Shown here piece after piece: positions 10,390 through 20,250 of a DNA stretch of 64,000 nucleotides. Every line of letters begins with the position of its first letter. The first letter of the stretch is position 1. Both the position numbers and the translations under genes were made by a program. The notes beneath the pieces were generated by a model that saw only the letters and a list, made by a program, of their open reading frames with translations, was not told the DNA's origin and ran no database searches. Source of the stretch: Pelagibacterales bacterium SAG-MED37 (GTDB lineage Bacteria; Pseudomonadota; Alphaproteobacteria; Pelagibacterales; Pelagibacteraceae); assembly GCA_014653605.1 (NCBI GenBank), contig JACWEG010000001.1, positions 1 to 64,000 on the forward strand. Direction: 5' to 3'.

Positions 10390-11751
10390 TTACATCCTTT
10401 TTAAAACCAGTAATGAACTTGTACTTTCCAAGAATATAATAACTGTTTTTCTATCATTAGAAGTAATCATATCTCTAACCCTTTCATTAAGAAGAGTATA
10501 TTTATGATTAATAACTTTTTGACGTTTTTCATTTAGTAAAATTAAGTGAAGGCCTAAATCCTGATCTTGGATTTCATTTCCCATTGCACCAATTAAAAAT
10601 GCAGTATCATTATCATCAAAAGGGATTATCTGACTAATTCCAATAGAAGGAACAAAATATTTAATAGGTTCTTCAAATCCATATTTTTTATGAGATTTAT
10701 TGAGTGGTGCCTCTTGTAAAATTTTTTTGGAATAATTTTTATAATAATGTTCCCCATAAGAAGATATAGGCCAACCAAAATTTTTTATCTTTTTTAAAGG
10801 ATCAAGATTTATATTTATCTCATCTCCTCCCTTAGGACCATGCTCAGTTGATATAATAAAATTAAATTTTTTGCTGTAATAAAGTCCTTGAGCATTTCTA
10901 TGACCAAATGAAATAACTTTGGCTTTTCTGTTTTTAGTATTAATTTTTAATATTTTGCCAAAGTCACTTTTGAGATTTTGAGCTAATGGTCTATTTCTAA
11001 AGTCTCCAGTTGTGAATAAAATATTAGAATTATCCAATTTAACAATTCTTCCACCTGCACCTTGAGCTGGATAAAATCCATGACTGTTTTCAACATTTAC
11101 ACAATTTGAAGTTTCATAAAATATTTGAAAATTCAAATATTCTTTATTTAGTTCTGTAGAAATAATTTTAAGATCATAACAATTATCTTCCCTTTTTCCT
11201 ATGTAAGAAACGTAGAGAGTATTTTCATCAATTAAAATATCTTTAATTCCATACTGATCATGCAAATAAAATTTTTCATATTGAACTAATGAATTAATAT
11301 TTGAGTCAATTTTATTAAATTTTTGTAAGTTATTTAATTCCGCAAATGCAAAAATACCATCATATGTAGCCAAAAATACACTCTTATCTTTATTGTAAAA
11401 ATCAATAAACCCTGTCCCAATAGCTCCACGATTTCCATTAAACAAAATTTCATTAGTTGTATATTTAGAAAAAGAGTAATCTTTAAAATCATCAAGTTCT
11501 TTATTTTCAAAAACTATTTTAAAATTGATTTCTTTTGAGTTAATTAAATTATTAATATTTTTATCAGTTTTGAGTAAATTTTTTTGTATTTTGCCTATTT
11601 GTATATTTCTTGTCTTTAACTGTTGAAGAATATTTGAAATTTCATTTTTTTTTGATGCTGAACTTTTTTTATTAAGAAGATAACCAAAGATTAATAAAGA
11701 AATTAAAAAAGTAATTATAATTAGATAAATATAATTTAATTTGATTTTCAT
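10390..11751 (-). CDS. Membrane-anchored PQQ-dependent sugar dehydrogenase homologue
   Basis: 453 residues. One N-terminal hydrophobic segment (YIYLIIITFLISLLIFGYLL, about 7-26) would anchor it facing the periplasm. The body resembles glucose/sorbosone dehydrogenases: GAGGRIVKLD, ILFTTGDFRNRP, FGHRNAQGLYY, STEHGPKGGDEINI and NFGWPISSYGEHY, which in known enzymes form the PQQ and catalytic sites. A short region near 30-70 may be coiled. No PQQ synthesis genes lie in this window, so cofactor supply is open. Probably cotranscribed with the FkbM gene. Confidence 0.7.
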   Translation of the reverse strand: MKIKLNYIYLIIITFLISLLIFGYLLNKKSSASKKNEISNILQQLKTRNIQIGKIQKNLLKTDKNINNLINSKEINFKIVFENKELDDFKDYSFSKYTTNEILFNGNRGAIGTGFIDFYNKDKSVFLATYDGIFAFAELNNLQKFNKIDSNINSLVQYEKFYLHDQYGIKDILIDENTLYVSYIGKREDNCYDLKIISTELNKEYLNFQIFYETSNCVNVENSHGFYPAQGAGGRIVKLDNSNILFTTGDFRNRPLAQNLKSDFGKILKINTKNRKAKVISFGHRNAQGLYYSKKFNFIISTEHGPKGGDEININLDPLKKIKNFGWPISSYGEHYYKNYSKKILQEAPLNKSHKKYGFEEPIKYFVPSIGISQIIPFDDNDTAFLIGAMGNEIQDQDLGLHLILLNEKRQKVINHKYTLLNERVRDMITSNDRKTVIIFLESTSSLLVLKRM

Positions 11752-11831
11752 TGAAGATTTCCTATACCTTAAAGTAAAGTTTTTCTAAATAAATTTTTAA
11801 AATCATCAGCGACAAAAAATACTTTTTTTTA

Positions 11832-12090
11832 GGGGCGTTCTGTTGCCAGGTGCCCCGGACCCCGTTTACTTAATTAACTAAGTTAATTAAGCAGCAATTG
11901 CGTAACTTTCGTTAGCAGTTATAAATTAGCCCTTTACGGAGGAGCAATTCCGAACAAAAGAATAGCCTTTAGTCACCCGTCGATTCTGGTTCACCCCCAT
12001 AAGTTGTAAATGGTGGAGGTGGTGGGTACTGCCCCCACGTCCGCGATGGTTATTACGAAATTCGTTTATCGTCATAGTTGGAAAACCAAC
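11832..12090 (-). ncRNA. ssrA: Circularly permuted two-piece tmRNA
   Basis: Transfer-messenger RNA that frees stalled ribosomes. On the minus strand the acceptor piece comes first (about 12090-12011): it carries a T-arm GGACGTGGGGGCAGTACCCAC and ends CTCCACCA. A 12-base spacer (12010-11999) follows. The coding piece starts GGGGGTGAACCAGAATCGAC (from 11998), whose first seven bases pair with CACCTCC of the acceptor piece. The tag frame at 11916-11887 encodes ANESYAIAA then TAA. A 10-bp helix at 11869-11891 spans the stop, and a GC-rich pseudoknot-like region closes the gene near 11832. This explains most of the 381 bases between 11751 and 12133. Confidence 0.93.
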
Positions 12091-12096
12091 CTTATT

Positions 12097-12124
12097 AATA
12101 TAAAAGGAATTACAAGAGATTCAA
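12097..12124 (-). promoter_or_regulatory. Likely ssrA promoter
   Basis: Reading the minus strand: TTGAAT (12124-12119), 16 bases, then TATATT (12102-12097). Transcription would start near 12090, just ahead of the GTTGG-TTTT-CCAAC hairpin at the front of the acceptor piece. The promoter overlaps the 5' leader of thyX on the other strand. Confidence 0.55.
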
Positions 12125-12132
12125 TAACAATC

Positions 12133-13080
12133 ATGAAATTAACTAAAGAACAATCCGCAGAAATTAAGAATCAACAATCTCAAAGCAATTCGACCAAAAG
12201 AGTTACAGTTCAAGAGCTAGAAAAGATACTTTATGAAGCTCTTCCAGCATTAGATCATGGATTTGTAAGAGTTGTTGATTACATGGGTGACGATACTTCA
12301 ATAGTTCAATCCGCTCGAGTTTCTTATGGTAAAGGAACAAAACAAGTTTCTACGGACAAAGGTTTGATAAAATATTTGATGCGTCATTGGCATAGTACTC
12401 CATTTGAAATGTGTGAAATAAAATATCATATTAAATTACCAATATTTATTGCTCGTCAATGGATAAGACATAGAACTGCTAATGTTAACGAATATTCTGC
12501 AAGATATTCTATTTTAGATAAAGAATTTTATTTACCAACTTCTGATAATCTTGCTGCTCAATCTACAAATAATAGACAAGGTAGAGGAGATGTACTTGAG
12601 GGACAACAAGCTAAAGAAGTTTTAGAACTTTTGAAAAATGATGCTGAAAGAACTTATAATAATTATGAGACAATGCTTAATGAGAAATATGATGGATCAA
12701 CCATTGATGAAAATAAAAAAGGTTTAGCTAGAGAATTAGCAAGGATGAATTTGACTTTAAATACATATACCCAATGGTATTGGAAAACAGATTTATTAAA
12801 TTTGATGAATTTTTTAAGGTTAAGGGCTGACAGTCACGCTCAGTATGAAATAAGAGTTTATGCTGATATAATGTTAGATACTGTAAAAAAATGGGTTCCT
12901 ATTACTTATGATGCTTTTATGGATTATAGAGTTGGTGGAACAGAAGTTTCTGCAAAAGGAAAAGTTATTATCCAAAAATTAATCAAAGGAGAGTCTATTT
13001 TGATGGAAGACTCTGGTTTATCAAAACGAGAATGGAATGAATTAATGGAAGCTTTTGATCTTAAAGATAAATTAATTTAA
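12133..13080 (+). CDS. thyX: FAD-dependent thymidylate synthase ThyX
   Basis: 315 residues from the ATG at 12133. It methylates dUMP to dTMP with methylenetetrahydrofolate, FAD and NADPH. The ThyX motif appears as [15 protein letters not shown] (112-126). An open frame continues upstream to 12010, but those 41 codons run antisense to the tmRNA acceptor piece and its promoter and do not look like ThyX, so I reject them. The 3' end overlaps the convergent mrp gene by 20 bases. No thyA is seen here. Confidence 0.95.
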   Translation: MKLTKEQSAEIKNQQSQSNSTKRVTVQELEKILYEALPALDHGFVRVVDYMGDDTSIVQSARVSYGKGTKQVSTDKGLIKYLMRHWHSTPFEMCEIKYHIKLPIFIARQWIRHRTANVNEYSARYSILDKEFYLPTSDNLAAQSTNNRQGRGDVLEGQQAKEVLELLKNDAERTYNNYETMLNEKYDGSTIDENKKGLARELARMNLTLNTYTQWYWKTDLLNLMNFLRLRADSHAQYEIRVYADIMLDTVKKWVPITYDAFMDYRVGGTEVSAKGKVIIQKLIKGESILMEDSGLSKREWNELMEAFDLKDKLI

Positions 13081-13885
13081 TCTTATTAGCAAAATTTAAG
13101 TATATCTTAGAAACTTCACTGGTAGGATCAGATTCTACAATAGGCATACCTTCGTCTCCAGTTTTTCCAACCTTAGGATCTATTGGTATTTCTCCCAAGA
13201 ACTCTTTTTTAAATTCATCAGCAGTTTTTTTGACACCGCCTTCACCAAAAATTTTATACTTTTTTCCATCGTCACCAGTAAAAAAGCTCATGTTATCTAT
13301 TAAACCTAAAATTTTAACTCCTAATTTATCAAACATTCTAATCCCTCTTTTGACATCAAGTAAAGCAACTTCCTGGGGAGTAGAAACTATAATAGCACCA
13401 TCCATTTTAATATCTTGTGCAAAAGTGAGCTGTGTGTCTCCTGTACCAGGAGGCATATCCACAATTATAAAATCTAAATCTTGCCAATTTACTTTTTGAG
13501 TAAAAGTTTTAATTGCACTTGTTACCATAGGTCCGCGCCATATCATTGGAGTCTCTTGATCTGTTAGGAAACCAATAGACATACACTGAATATCATATTT
13601 TCTTATTGGTTCTAATTTTTCACCATCACTTTTAGGTTTTTCGTTAATACCAAACATCTTAGGAATAGACGGTCCATAAATATCCGCATCTAGCAAACCT
13701 ACTTTGCAGCCAATATTTTTAAGTGCTAATGCTAAGTTTGTCGCAAAGGTGGATTTTCCCACACCTCCTTTTGCACTTGAAATTGCTATCGTAAACTTTG
13801 TTCCTTTAATGGGGTTTTTCTCAGCCTTTTTACCACTCATTTTTTTTCGCATTGCGTCACTTAATTCGGGTTTTTCCTTTGGCAT
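13061..13885 (-). CDS. mrp: Mrp/NBP35 family iron-sulphur carrier ATPase
   Basis: 274 residues. P-loop ATPase of the Mrp/ApbC family, which delivers Fe-S clusters to apoproteins. The deviant Walker A KGGVGKST is at 39-46; [14 protein letters not shown] and [13 protein letters not shown] follow. The N-terminal DUF59 (MIP18-like) domain of longer Mrp proteins is absent. The usual cysteine pair after ENMS is replaced by [16 protein letters not shown], without cysteines. Some alphaproteobacterial relatives also lack it, as far as I recall. Confidence 0.9.
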   Translation of the reverse strand: MPKEKPELSDAMRKKMSGKKAEKNPIKGTKFTIAISSAKGGVGKSTFATNLALALKNIGCKVGLLDADIYGPSIPKMFGINEKPKSDGEKLEPIRKYDIQCMSIGFLTDQETPMIWRGPMVTSAIKTFTQKVNWQDLDFIIVDMPPGTGDTQLTFAQDIKMDGAIIVSTPQEVALLDVKRGIRMFDKLGVKILGLIDNMSFFTGDDGKKYKIFGEGGVKKTADEFKKEFLGEIPIDPKVGKTGDEGMPIVESDPTSEVSKIYLNFANKIKLIYL

Positions 13886-13916
13886 GTTTAGATCTTAACT
13901 TGTTTTTCTATATAAA

Positions 13917-13934
13917 GACACTATATAGAGTGTC
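13917..13934 (+). promoter_or_regulatory. Small stem-loop before hflK
   Basis: GACACT-ATATAG-AGTGTC is a perfect 6-bp inverted repeat ending two bases before the hflK ATG, in the 51-base space shared with the divergent mrp gene. TATATA at 13909-13914 may be a -10 box. The repeat could be an mRNA hairpin over the start or a protein site; neither is proven. Confidence 0.35.
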
Positions 13935-13936
13935 AT

Positions 13937-15046
13937 ATGTCAGATGATTTTCAACAAAGAGGCGGTAGTCCTTGGGGAACTCCTCCAGGAGGAGGTGGAA
14001 GTGGAAATGGATCAGGAAGAGGCCCGACACCTCCAGATATAGATAAAATTATTAGAGAGTTTCAAGAAAAAATAAAAAAATTTTTACCAGGTGGAAGTTC
14101 TTCTGGTGGCAAACAGACAATTTTAGTTTTAATTATTTTAGGTTTTGTGTGGCTTGCAAGTGGCCTTTATAGAGTTTTACCTGATGAACAAGGTGTAGTT
14201 TTAAGATTTGGAAAATTTGTAAAAACAACTCAACCTGGATTAAATTATCATATACCTTTTCCAGTTGAGTCAGTGCTTACGCCAAAAGTCACAAAAGTTA
14301 ATAGAATTGATATTGGTTTTAGGTCTGAAAGAGATAGTGGATTTTCTTCTTCAGGTGGAGTTGCTGATGTTCCTCAAGAAAGTTTAATGTTAACAGGAGA
14401 TGAAAATATTGTTAACATTGATTTTTCTGTTTTCTGGGTAATAAAAGATGCTGGAAATTTTTTATTTAAAATTCAAGATCCTGAAGGAACTGTAAAAGCA
14501 GCAGCTGAGACAGCAATGAGAGAAGTAATTGCTAGATCAGATATTCAGCCAATTTTAACAGAGGGAAGATCCCTTATAGAGACAGACACTCAAGAAATTA
14601 TTCAAAAAATTTTAGATGAATACACTAGTGGTATTCAAATAACTCAAGTTCAAACCCAAAAAGCTGATCCACCTGACCAAGTAATTGATGCATTTAGAGA
14701 TGTTCAAGCAGCAAGAGCAGATATGGAAAGATCTAAAAACGAAGCTGAAGCGTATGCGAATGATGTAATACCAAGAGCTCGTGGGGAAGCGCAAAAAATT
14801 CTTCAAGCAGCAGAAGCATATAAAAAAGAGGTTGTTGCAAAAGCAGAAGGTGAAGCAAGCAGATTTTTAGCAATTTATAATGAATATAAAATGGCAAAAT
14901 CTGTAACTCAAGAAAGAATGTATCTAGAGACAATGGAAAAAGTTTTAGCAGACATTGATAAAGTTATCATAGAAAAAAACGCAGGATCAGGAGTAGTTCC
15001 TTATCTTCCGTTACCAGAATTAAGTAAAAAGAAAGCGACTAATTAA
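13937..15046 (+). CDS. hflK: HflK, stomatin-family membrane protease regulator
   Basis: 369 residues. The glycine-rich N-terminus (1-36) is followed by one membrane segment (61-77) and a prohibitin/SPFH domain, then an alanine/glutamate-rich helical region (about 245-330). HflK forms a large periplasmic cage with HflC around the FtsH protease and limits its action on membrane proteins. It is followed one base later by hflC, the standard operon order. Confidence 0.95.
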   Translation: MSDDFQQRGGSPWGTPPGGGGSGNGSGRGPTPPDIDKIIREFQEKIKKFLPGGSSSGGKQTILVLIILGFVWLASGLYRVLPDEQGVVLRFGKFVKTTQPGLNYHIPFPVESVLTPKVTKVNRIDIGFRSERDSGFSSSGGVADVPQESLMLTGDENIVNIDFSVFWVIKDAGNFLFKIQDPEGTVKAAAETAMREVIARSDIQPILTEGRSLIETDTQEIIQKILDEYTSGIQITQVQTQKADPPDQVIDAFRDVQAARADMERSKNEAEAYANDVIPRARGEAQKILQAAEAYKKEVVAKAEGEASRFLAIYNEYKMAKSVTQERMYLETMEKVLADIDKVIIEKNAGSGVVPYLPLPELSKKKATN

Positions 15047-15047
15047 A

Positions 15048-15917
15048 ATGAATATGGGAAAAGTTATTGCCGGGATAATTGCTTTGCTTGTTGCAACAGC
15101 ATATTTTTCAATCTTTATAGTTAAAGAAGTAAACCAAGCTATTGTTCTTCAATTTGGTGATCCTAAAAGAATAATTTCAAAACCAGGATTAAATTTTAAA
15201 ATTCCATTTATTCAAAATGTTGTTTTTTTAGATAAGAGAATTTTAAATTTAGATACCCCACCAGAAGAAGTAATTGCATCAGATCAAAAGAGATTAATTG
15301 TTGATGCTTTTGCAAGATTTCAAATTGTAGATCCTCTTAAATTTTATATTTCAGTTGGAAATGAAAGAGTTGCAAGATCAAGATTAGCAACAATTATAAA
15401 TTCAAGAATAAGAAACGTTTTAGGTCAACAAGAATTACAAACGCTTTTATCAGAAGATAGAACCAAACAAATGGCATTAATACAAGAAGGTGTAAATAAT
15501 GAAGCTGAAAATTTTGGAATTAAAATTAACGATGTAAGAATTAAAAGAGCTGACCTTCCTCAAGCAAACAGTGATGCAATTTTTAGAAGAATGCAAACTG
15601 AAAGGGAAAGAGAAGCAAAAGAATTTAGAGCAAGAGGAGCAGAGATGGCTGTTACTATTACTTCAACTGCAGATAAAGAGGTTACGGTAATACTCGCAGA
15701 TGCTCAAAAAAAATCAGAGATAATGAAGGGTGAAGGAGATGGTAAAAGAAATAATATCTTTGCTGGTGCTTTTGGCCAAGACCCTGAATTTTTTGCATTT
15801 TACAGAGCTATGCAAGCTTATGAAAAAGCTTTAATTGGAGGAGAGACATCACTGATTTTATCTCCTGATAGTGAGTTTTTTAAATTCTTTGGAAATATAA
15901 AACCTAAATCAAATTAA
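15048..15917 (+). CDS. hflC: HflC, partner of HflK
   Basis: 289 residues with an N-terminal membrane anchor (about 4-24) and an SPFH domain starting at VNQAIVLQFGDPKRI. The C-terminal helical part contains REREAKEFRARGAEMA, typical of HflC. Works with HflK and FtsH in membrane protein quality control. Confidence 0.95.
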   Translation: MNMGKVIAGIIALLVATAYFSIFIVKEVNQAIVLQFGDPKRIISKPGLNFKIPFIQNVVFLDKRILNLDTPPEEVIASDQKRLIVDAFARFQIVDPLKFYISVGNERVARSRLATIINSRIRNVLGQQELQTLLSEDRTKQMALIQEGVNNEAENFGIKINDVRIKRADLPQANSDAIFRRMQTEREREAKEFRARGAEMAVTITSTADKEVTVILADAQKKSEIMKGEGDGKRNNIFAGAFGQDPEFFAFYRAMQAYEKALIGGETSLILSPDSEFFKFFGNIKPKSN

Positions 15918-15925
15918 ATTTTCAA

Positions 15926-16111
15926 ATGAAGGAATTGATCATTGCATTTGGTCTATTCTTATTCATTGAGGGTATTTTATATGCCATATTTCCATCAAAA
16001 ATGAAAAATATGTTAAAGAAGTTAGAACTAGTAAAGGTCAGTCAATTAAGAACTGGTGGATTAATCTTTGCTATAATAGGTTTTATTATTATTTATTATA
16101 CAAAAAACTAA
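15926..16111 (+). CDS. DUF2065 small membrane protein (YjeT-like)
   Basis: 61 residues with two predicted membrane helices (about 1-20 and 41-58) joined by a basic loop. Sequence and place, directly after hflC, match DUF2065 proteins, of unknown function, that follow hflC in many proteobacteria. It stops one base before the degP start, so translation is probably coupled. Confidence 0.8.
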   Translation: MKELIIAFGLFLFIEGILYAIFPSKMKNMLKKLELVKVSQLRTGGLIFAIIGFIIIYYTKN

Positions 16112-17518
16112 ATGAAAAAAATTAAAACATTCCTATTAACAATAGTATTAATCTTAAATTTTCAATCCATTTCTTTTTCAAAAGATTATCCAGGCTCATT
16201 TGCAGATTTAGCAGAGAAGTTGATGCCATCAGTAGTTAATATTTCAACAACAACAATCGTTAAAACTCAACCAAATCAATTTCCTTTTCAATTTCCTCCA
16301 GGATCACCATTTGAGGATATGTTTAAAGAATTTGGAACACCACAAGAAAGACCATCCGCAGCTTTAGGCTCTGGTTTTATCATTGATGAAAAAGGGATAG
16401 TTGTAACTAATAACCATGTAATTCAAGATGCCAAAGACATTATTATTAGAGTTAATGGAGACAAGGAATTTAAAGCAAAGGTGTTAGGGTCAGACCCCTT
16501 ATCTGATATTGCTGTGTTACAATTAGAAACTGATGAAAAATTTATTCCAGTTAAATTTGGTAATTCGGATAAAGCAAGAATTGGTGATTGGGTAATTGCA
16601 ATTGGAAACCCCTTTGGATTAGGTGGAACAGTAACCTCTGGGATAATTTCAGCAAGAAATCGTTCTATCGGTTTAAGTAGATATGAAGATTATATTCAAA
16701 CAGATGCTTCTATTAACCAAGGTAATTCTGGTGGTCCACTTTTTGATATGAATGGAGATGTAATTGGAATTAACACAGCTATCTTAGGAAGAAATGGATC
16801 AATTGGAATTGGTTTTTCTATACCATCAAATAGTGCAAAAATTGTAATTGATCAATTGATTAAATTTGGTGAAACAAAAAGAGGATGGCTGGGAGTAAGA
16901 ATTCAAGACGTTACAAAAGAAATTGCAGAAGTCGAAAAGTTAGATAAACCAAGAGGAGCATTGGTTGCTAGTGTGGCTGCTAACAGTCCATCTGATAAAG
17001 GAGGTGTAAAAGCTGGTGATATAATTTTAGAATTTGACGGACAAAGAATTCAAGAAATGAAACAACTTCCGATGATTGTTGCAAGAACAGAAGTAGGTAA
17101 GAAAGTTGAAGTAAAAATTTGGAGAAATAAAAAAGAAATTACAAAAATAATTACTTTAGGAAGACTAGAAACTTCAGAAGATTTTAAGGTCGCTGAACAA
17201 AACTCAGAACCAAAAGATTTAAGAATTGAAAAATTAAAAATAAATGTAAGAGAAGTTTCAAAAGAAGATATAAAATCAAGAAATTTACCAAATCAAACTC
17301 GTGGATTGGTTGTCACAAAAATTGATAGTAATAGTCCATTATTAAACTCTATAGAATTAAATAGTATAATTTTAGAAGCTCAAAAGAAAAAAATAAGAAA
17401 TGCGAATGATTTAAATCAAGCAGTAGAAGAAGTTTTAAATACTAATCAAAAAACTATATTATTAGTTATTTACAATAATCAAAATCAAAGAAGATATATA
17501 GGTGTTAAATTAAACTAA
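16112..17518 (+). CDS. degP: Do/DegP family periplasmic serine protease
   Basis: 468 residues. Signal peptide at 1-23, then a trypsin-like domain with the triad His102 (TNNHVI), Asp132 (DPLSDIAVL) and Ser206 (GNSGGP). A PDZ domain begins near 265 (GWLGVRIQDV) and a divergent second PDZ lies near 385-465. It degrades or refolds misfolded envelope proteins. Placed after hflKC and DUF2065, it makes this an envelope quality-control operon. DegP, DegQ and MucD cannot be told apart here. Confidence 0.93.
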   Translation: MKKIKTFLLTIVLILNFQSISFSKDYPGSFADLAEKLMPSVVNISTTTIVKTQPNQFPFQFPPGSPFEDMFKEFGTPQERPSAALGSGFIIDEKGIVVTNNHVIQDAKDIIIRVNGDKEFKAKVLGSDPLSDIAVLQLETDEKFIPVKFGNSDKARIGDWVIAIGNPFGLGGTVTSGIISARNRSIGLSRYEDYIQTDASINQGNSGGPLFDMNGDVIGINTAILGRNGSIGIGFSIPSNSAKIVIDQLIKFGETKRGWLGVRIQDVTKEIAEVEKLDKPRGALVASVAANSPSDKGGVKAGDIILEFDGQRIQEMKQLPMIVARTEVGKKVEVKIWRNKKEITKIITLGRLETSEDFKVAEQNSEPKDLRIEKLKINVREVSKEDIKSRNLPNQTRGLVVTKIDSNSPLLNSIELNSIILEAQKKKIRNANDLNQAVEEVLNTNQKTILLVIYNNQNQRRYIGVKLN

Positions 17519-17521
17519 TTT

Positions 17522-18430
17522 ATGGATTTAAAATCCAAAATTATTTTAATTTATGGACCTACGGCATCTGGCAAATCTAATTTTGCAGTTAAACTAGCAA
17601 AAAAAATTGATGGTGAAATAATAAATGCAGATAGCATGCAGGTATACAAAGAACTTAAAGTTTTGACTGCAAGACCCTTTAAAAAAGATTATCAAAAAAT
17701 TAAACATCATTTGTATGGTTTCCAAAGTGTAACAAAAAATTTTTCCACAGGGGATTGGTTAAAATTAATTGATCAAAAAATTTTAAATTTAAAAAAAAGG
17801 AAAAAAGCCCCAATTATAGTTGGAGGCACAGGTTTGTATTTTAAGGCATTGACTGATGGTTTAGTTAATATTCCAAACATTCCAATAAAATTTAGAGAAA
17901 AGATTAGATCGTTACATAAAAAGATTGGACCTAAAAGATTTTTTTCAAGGTTAATAAAGTTAGATCCTTTAGCCAAGCATAATCTCAATTACTCAGATAC
18001 TCAAAGATGTATAAGAGCTTATGAGGTTAAGTCATTTACTAAAAGTTCCATTTATGATTGGTTTAAAAAAACTAAATCTAACTATGAACAGAAAGATTTT
18101 TATAAGATTTATATAGATTTTCCTAGAAATCATCTTTTAGATAGAATTAATTTAAGAGCTAAAGAAATGATCAAAAAAGGAGCCGTATTGGAAGTTAAAA
18201 GATTTATTAAAATAAAAGTTCGTAAAGACAAGACAGCTCACAAAGCCATTGGGATTAATGAGATTGCTCAATATATCCAAAAAAAAATTGAAATTAATCA
18301 AGTTATTGAGAAAATATCAATAAAGACTAGGCAATATGCTAAAAGGCAAAGCACTTGGGCTAGAGGCAACATGCAAAATTGGATCAAAATGAATCCCACT
18401 GTCCTAAAGAAGTTCTTAAAAAAAATTTAG
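17522..18430 (+). CDS. miaA: tRNA dimethylallyltransferase
   Basis: 302 residues. Adds a dimethylallyl group to A37 of tRNAs that read UNN codons. The P-loop YGPTASGKSN (11-20), INADSMQVYKEL, IVGGTGLYFKAL and the C-terminal RQYAKRQSTWARG motif are intact. It follows degP after 3 bases. Confidence 0.96.
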   Translation: MDLKSKIILIYGPTASGKSNFAVKLAKKIDGEIINADSMQVYKELKVLTARPFKKDYQKIKHHLYGFQSVTKNFSTGDWLKLIDQKILNLKKRKKAPIIVGGTGLYFKALTDGLVNIPNIPIKFREKIRSLHKKIGPKRFFSRLIKLDPLAKHNLNYSDTQRCIRAYEVKSFTKSSIYDWFKKTKSNYEQKDFYKIYIDFPRNHLLDRINLRAKEMIKKGAVLEVKRFIKIKVRKDKTAHKAIGINEIAQYIQKKIEINQVIEKISIKTRQYAKRQSTWARGNMQNWIKMNPTVLKKFLKKI

Positions 18431-18443
18431 ATATCTCTTACTT

Positions 18444-18483
18444 AGCCTTGACCAATCAGCACAACTTCAGCTAGATTGGCTGA
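18444..18483 (+). promoter_or_regulatory. Possible leader hairpin of ilvB
   Basis: CCAATC (18452-18457) can pair with GATTGG (18474-18479), while TCAGC (18456-18460) can instead pair with GCTGA (18479-18483) touching the ilvB ATG. These pairings exclude each other. No clear ribosome site lies between them and the start codon. A translational switch is possible but unproven. Confidence 0.3.
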
Positions 18484-20250
18484 ATGTCCAAATTATATTC
18501 AGGTGCTGAAATAGTATTTAAATGTCTTGAAGATCAAGATGTTAAGTTTATTTTTGGATATCCAGGTGGAGCTGTACTACCAATTTATGATGAACTTAAA
18601 AATCATTCAACTATTAAACATATCTTAGTCAGACATGAACAGGGTGCAGGACATGCAGCAGAAGGCTATGCAAGATCTTCAGGTAAACCTGGAGTAGTTT
18701 TAGTAACATCTGGTCCAGGTGCAACTAATGTTGTCACAGCTTTAACTGATGCATATATGGACTCTGTTCCTTTAGTATGTATATCAGGACAAGTACCAAC
18801 CCACTTAATTGGAACTGATGCCTTTCAAGAATGTGATACAACAGGAATTACTAGACCATGTACAAAACATAATTGGTTAGTTAAAGACATTAAAGATTTA
18901 CCTAAAATTATGCATGAAGCCTTTCGAGTTGCAACCACAGGAAGACCAGGCCCAGTACTAGTTGATATACCTAAAGATATTCAATTTGCTAAAACAAATT
19001 ATTCAAAACCAAAAATAGAAAAAAAAATTAATGAAAAATTACATAATAAATTTTCACAAGATGAAATTAATGAATTAATTAATTTAATTTCAAAAGCAAA
19101 AAAACCAGTAATTTATACTGGTGGTGGCGTTATTAATTCTGGTCCAAAAGCAAGTGAGTCTCTGAGAGAGTTTGTTAGATTAATTGGCTTTCCAATTACA
19201 TCTACATTGCAAGGACTTGGCGCGTTTCCTGGCGATGACAATCAATTTATAGGAATGCTAGGAATGCATGGAACCTATGAAGCAAATAATGCAATGCATG
19301 ATTGTGATTTATTAATCAATATTGGAGCAAGATTTGATGATAGGATAACAGGAAAGATAGATGAATTTTCACCAAGATCAAAAAAGGTACATATTGATAT
19401 TGATCCATCATCAATTAATAAAATTATAAAAGTAGATTTAGCAATAGTTGGTGACGTTAATGAAGTTCTTAAAACTACAATTAAAAATATCAATAAAAAA
19501 CAAAATGGTGCTAAGATATCAAATAAGCAAAATATTTCTAAATGGTGGGAACAGATACAAAAATGGAGAACAAAAAATTCTTTAGGTTTTATTAATAGTG
19601 AAAAAACTATTAAACCTCAACATGCTGTTCAAAGATTATATGAATTAACAAAAAACCAAGATACTTTTGTAACTACAGAAGTTGGGCAACATCAAATGTG
19701 GGCTGCACAACATTACAAATTTAACAAGCCAAATAGATGGATGACATCTGGGGGACTTGGAACTATGGGATATGGTCTTCCTGCAGCTGTAGGTGTTCAA
19801 ATCGCACATCCAGATAAACTTGTTATTGATATAGCTGGAGAGGCTTCAGTTTTAATGACTATGCAAGAAATGTCTACAGCAGTTCAATACAATTTACCTA
19901 TCAAAATTTTTGTTTTAAATAATCAATATATGGGAATGGTTAGACAATGGCAGGAGCTATTACATGAAAAAAACTATTCTGAAAGTTATTCAGAAGCCTT
20001 ACCTGATTTTGTAAAATTAGCTGAGGCTTATGGATGTAAAGGAATTAAAGTTGATAATCCAGATGAACTTGATTCAAAGATTAAAGAAATGATTGATCAC
20101 AATGGCCCTGTAATATTTGACTGTCAGGTTGATCCAAATGAAAACTGCTTTCCAATGATACCTTCTGGAAAGCCTCACAATCAAATGATTTTAGGACCTA
20201 ATGATAAAGAGGAAAATAAGATTACAGGAAAAGGCAAAGCATTAGTTTAA
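18484..20250 (+). CDS. ilvB: Acetolactate synthase large subunit
   Basis: 588 residues. Thiamine-diphosphate enzyme making acetolactate or acetohydroxybutyrate, the first shared step of valine, leucine and isoleucine synthesis. The N-terminal ThDP glutamate lies in [15 protein letters not shown]; the C-terminal ThDP region reads [14 protein letters not shown] ... [12 protein letters not shown]. Its stop codon shares one base with the start of ilvH, the small subunit gene. Confidence 0.96.
   Translation: MSKLYSGAEIVFKCLEDQDVKFIFGYPGGAVLPIYDELKNHSTIKHILVRHEQGAGHAAEGYARSSGKPGVVLVTSGPGATNVVTALTDAYMDSVPLVCISGQVPTHLIGTDAFQECDTTGITRPCTKHNWLVKDIKDLPKIMHEAFRVATTGRPGPVLVDIPKDIQFAKTNYSKPKIEKKINEKLHNKFSQDEINELINLISKAKKPVIYTGGGVINSGPKASESLREFVRLIGFPITSTLQGLGAFPGDDNQFIGMLGMHGTYEANNAMHDCDLLINIGARFDDRITGKIDEFSPRSKKVHIDIDPSSINKIIKVDLAIVGDVNEVLKTTIKNINKKQNGAKISNKQNISKWWEQIQKWRTKNSLGFINSEKTIKPQHAVQRLYELTKNQDTFVTTEVGQHQMWAAQHYKFNKPNRWMTSGGLGTMGYGLPAAVGVQIAHPDKLVIDIAGEASVLMTMQEMSTAVQYNLPIKIFVLNNQYMGMVRQWQELLHEKNYSESYSEALPDFVKLAEAYGCKGIKVDNPDELDSKIKEMIDHNGPVIFDCQVDPNENCFPMIPSGKPHNQMILGPNDKEENKITGKGKALV

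Noticed and set aside
12011-12060. A tRNA-like segment with T-arm and CCA
   Set aside because: It is the acceptor piece of the permuted tmRNA: it pairs with the coding piece at 11998 and has no anticodon arm.
12010-12132. Extension of ThyX by 41 codons to an upstream ATG
   Set aside because: The segment lies antisense to the tmRNA acceptor piece and the likely ssrA promoter, and its residues do not resemble ThyX.
18484-20250. GEAS instead of GDGS in the thiamine motif of IlvB as a sign of lost activity
   Set aside because: To my knowledge this variant is usual in alphaproteobacterial acetolactate synthases, and the other motifs are intact.
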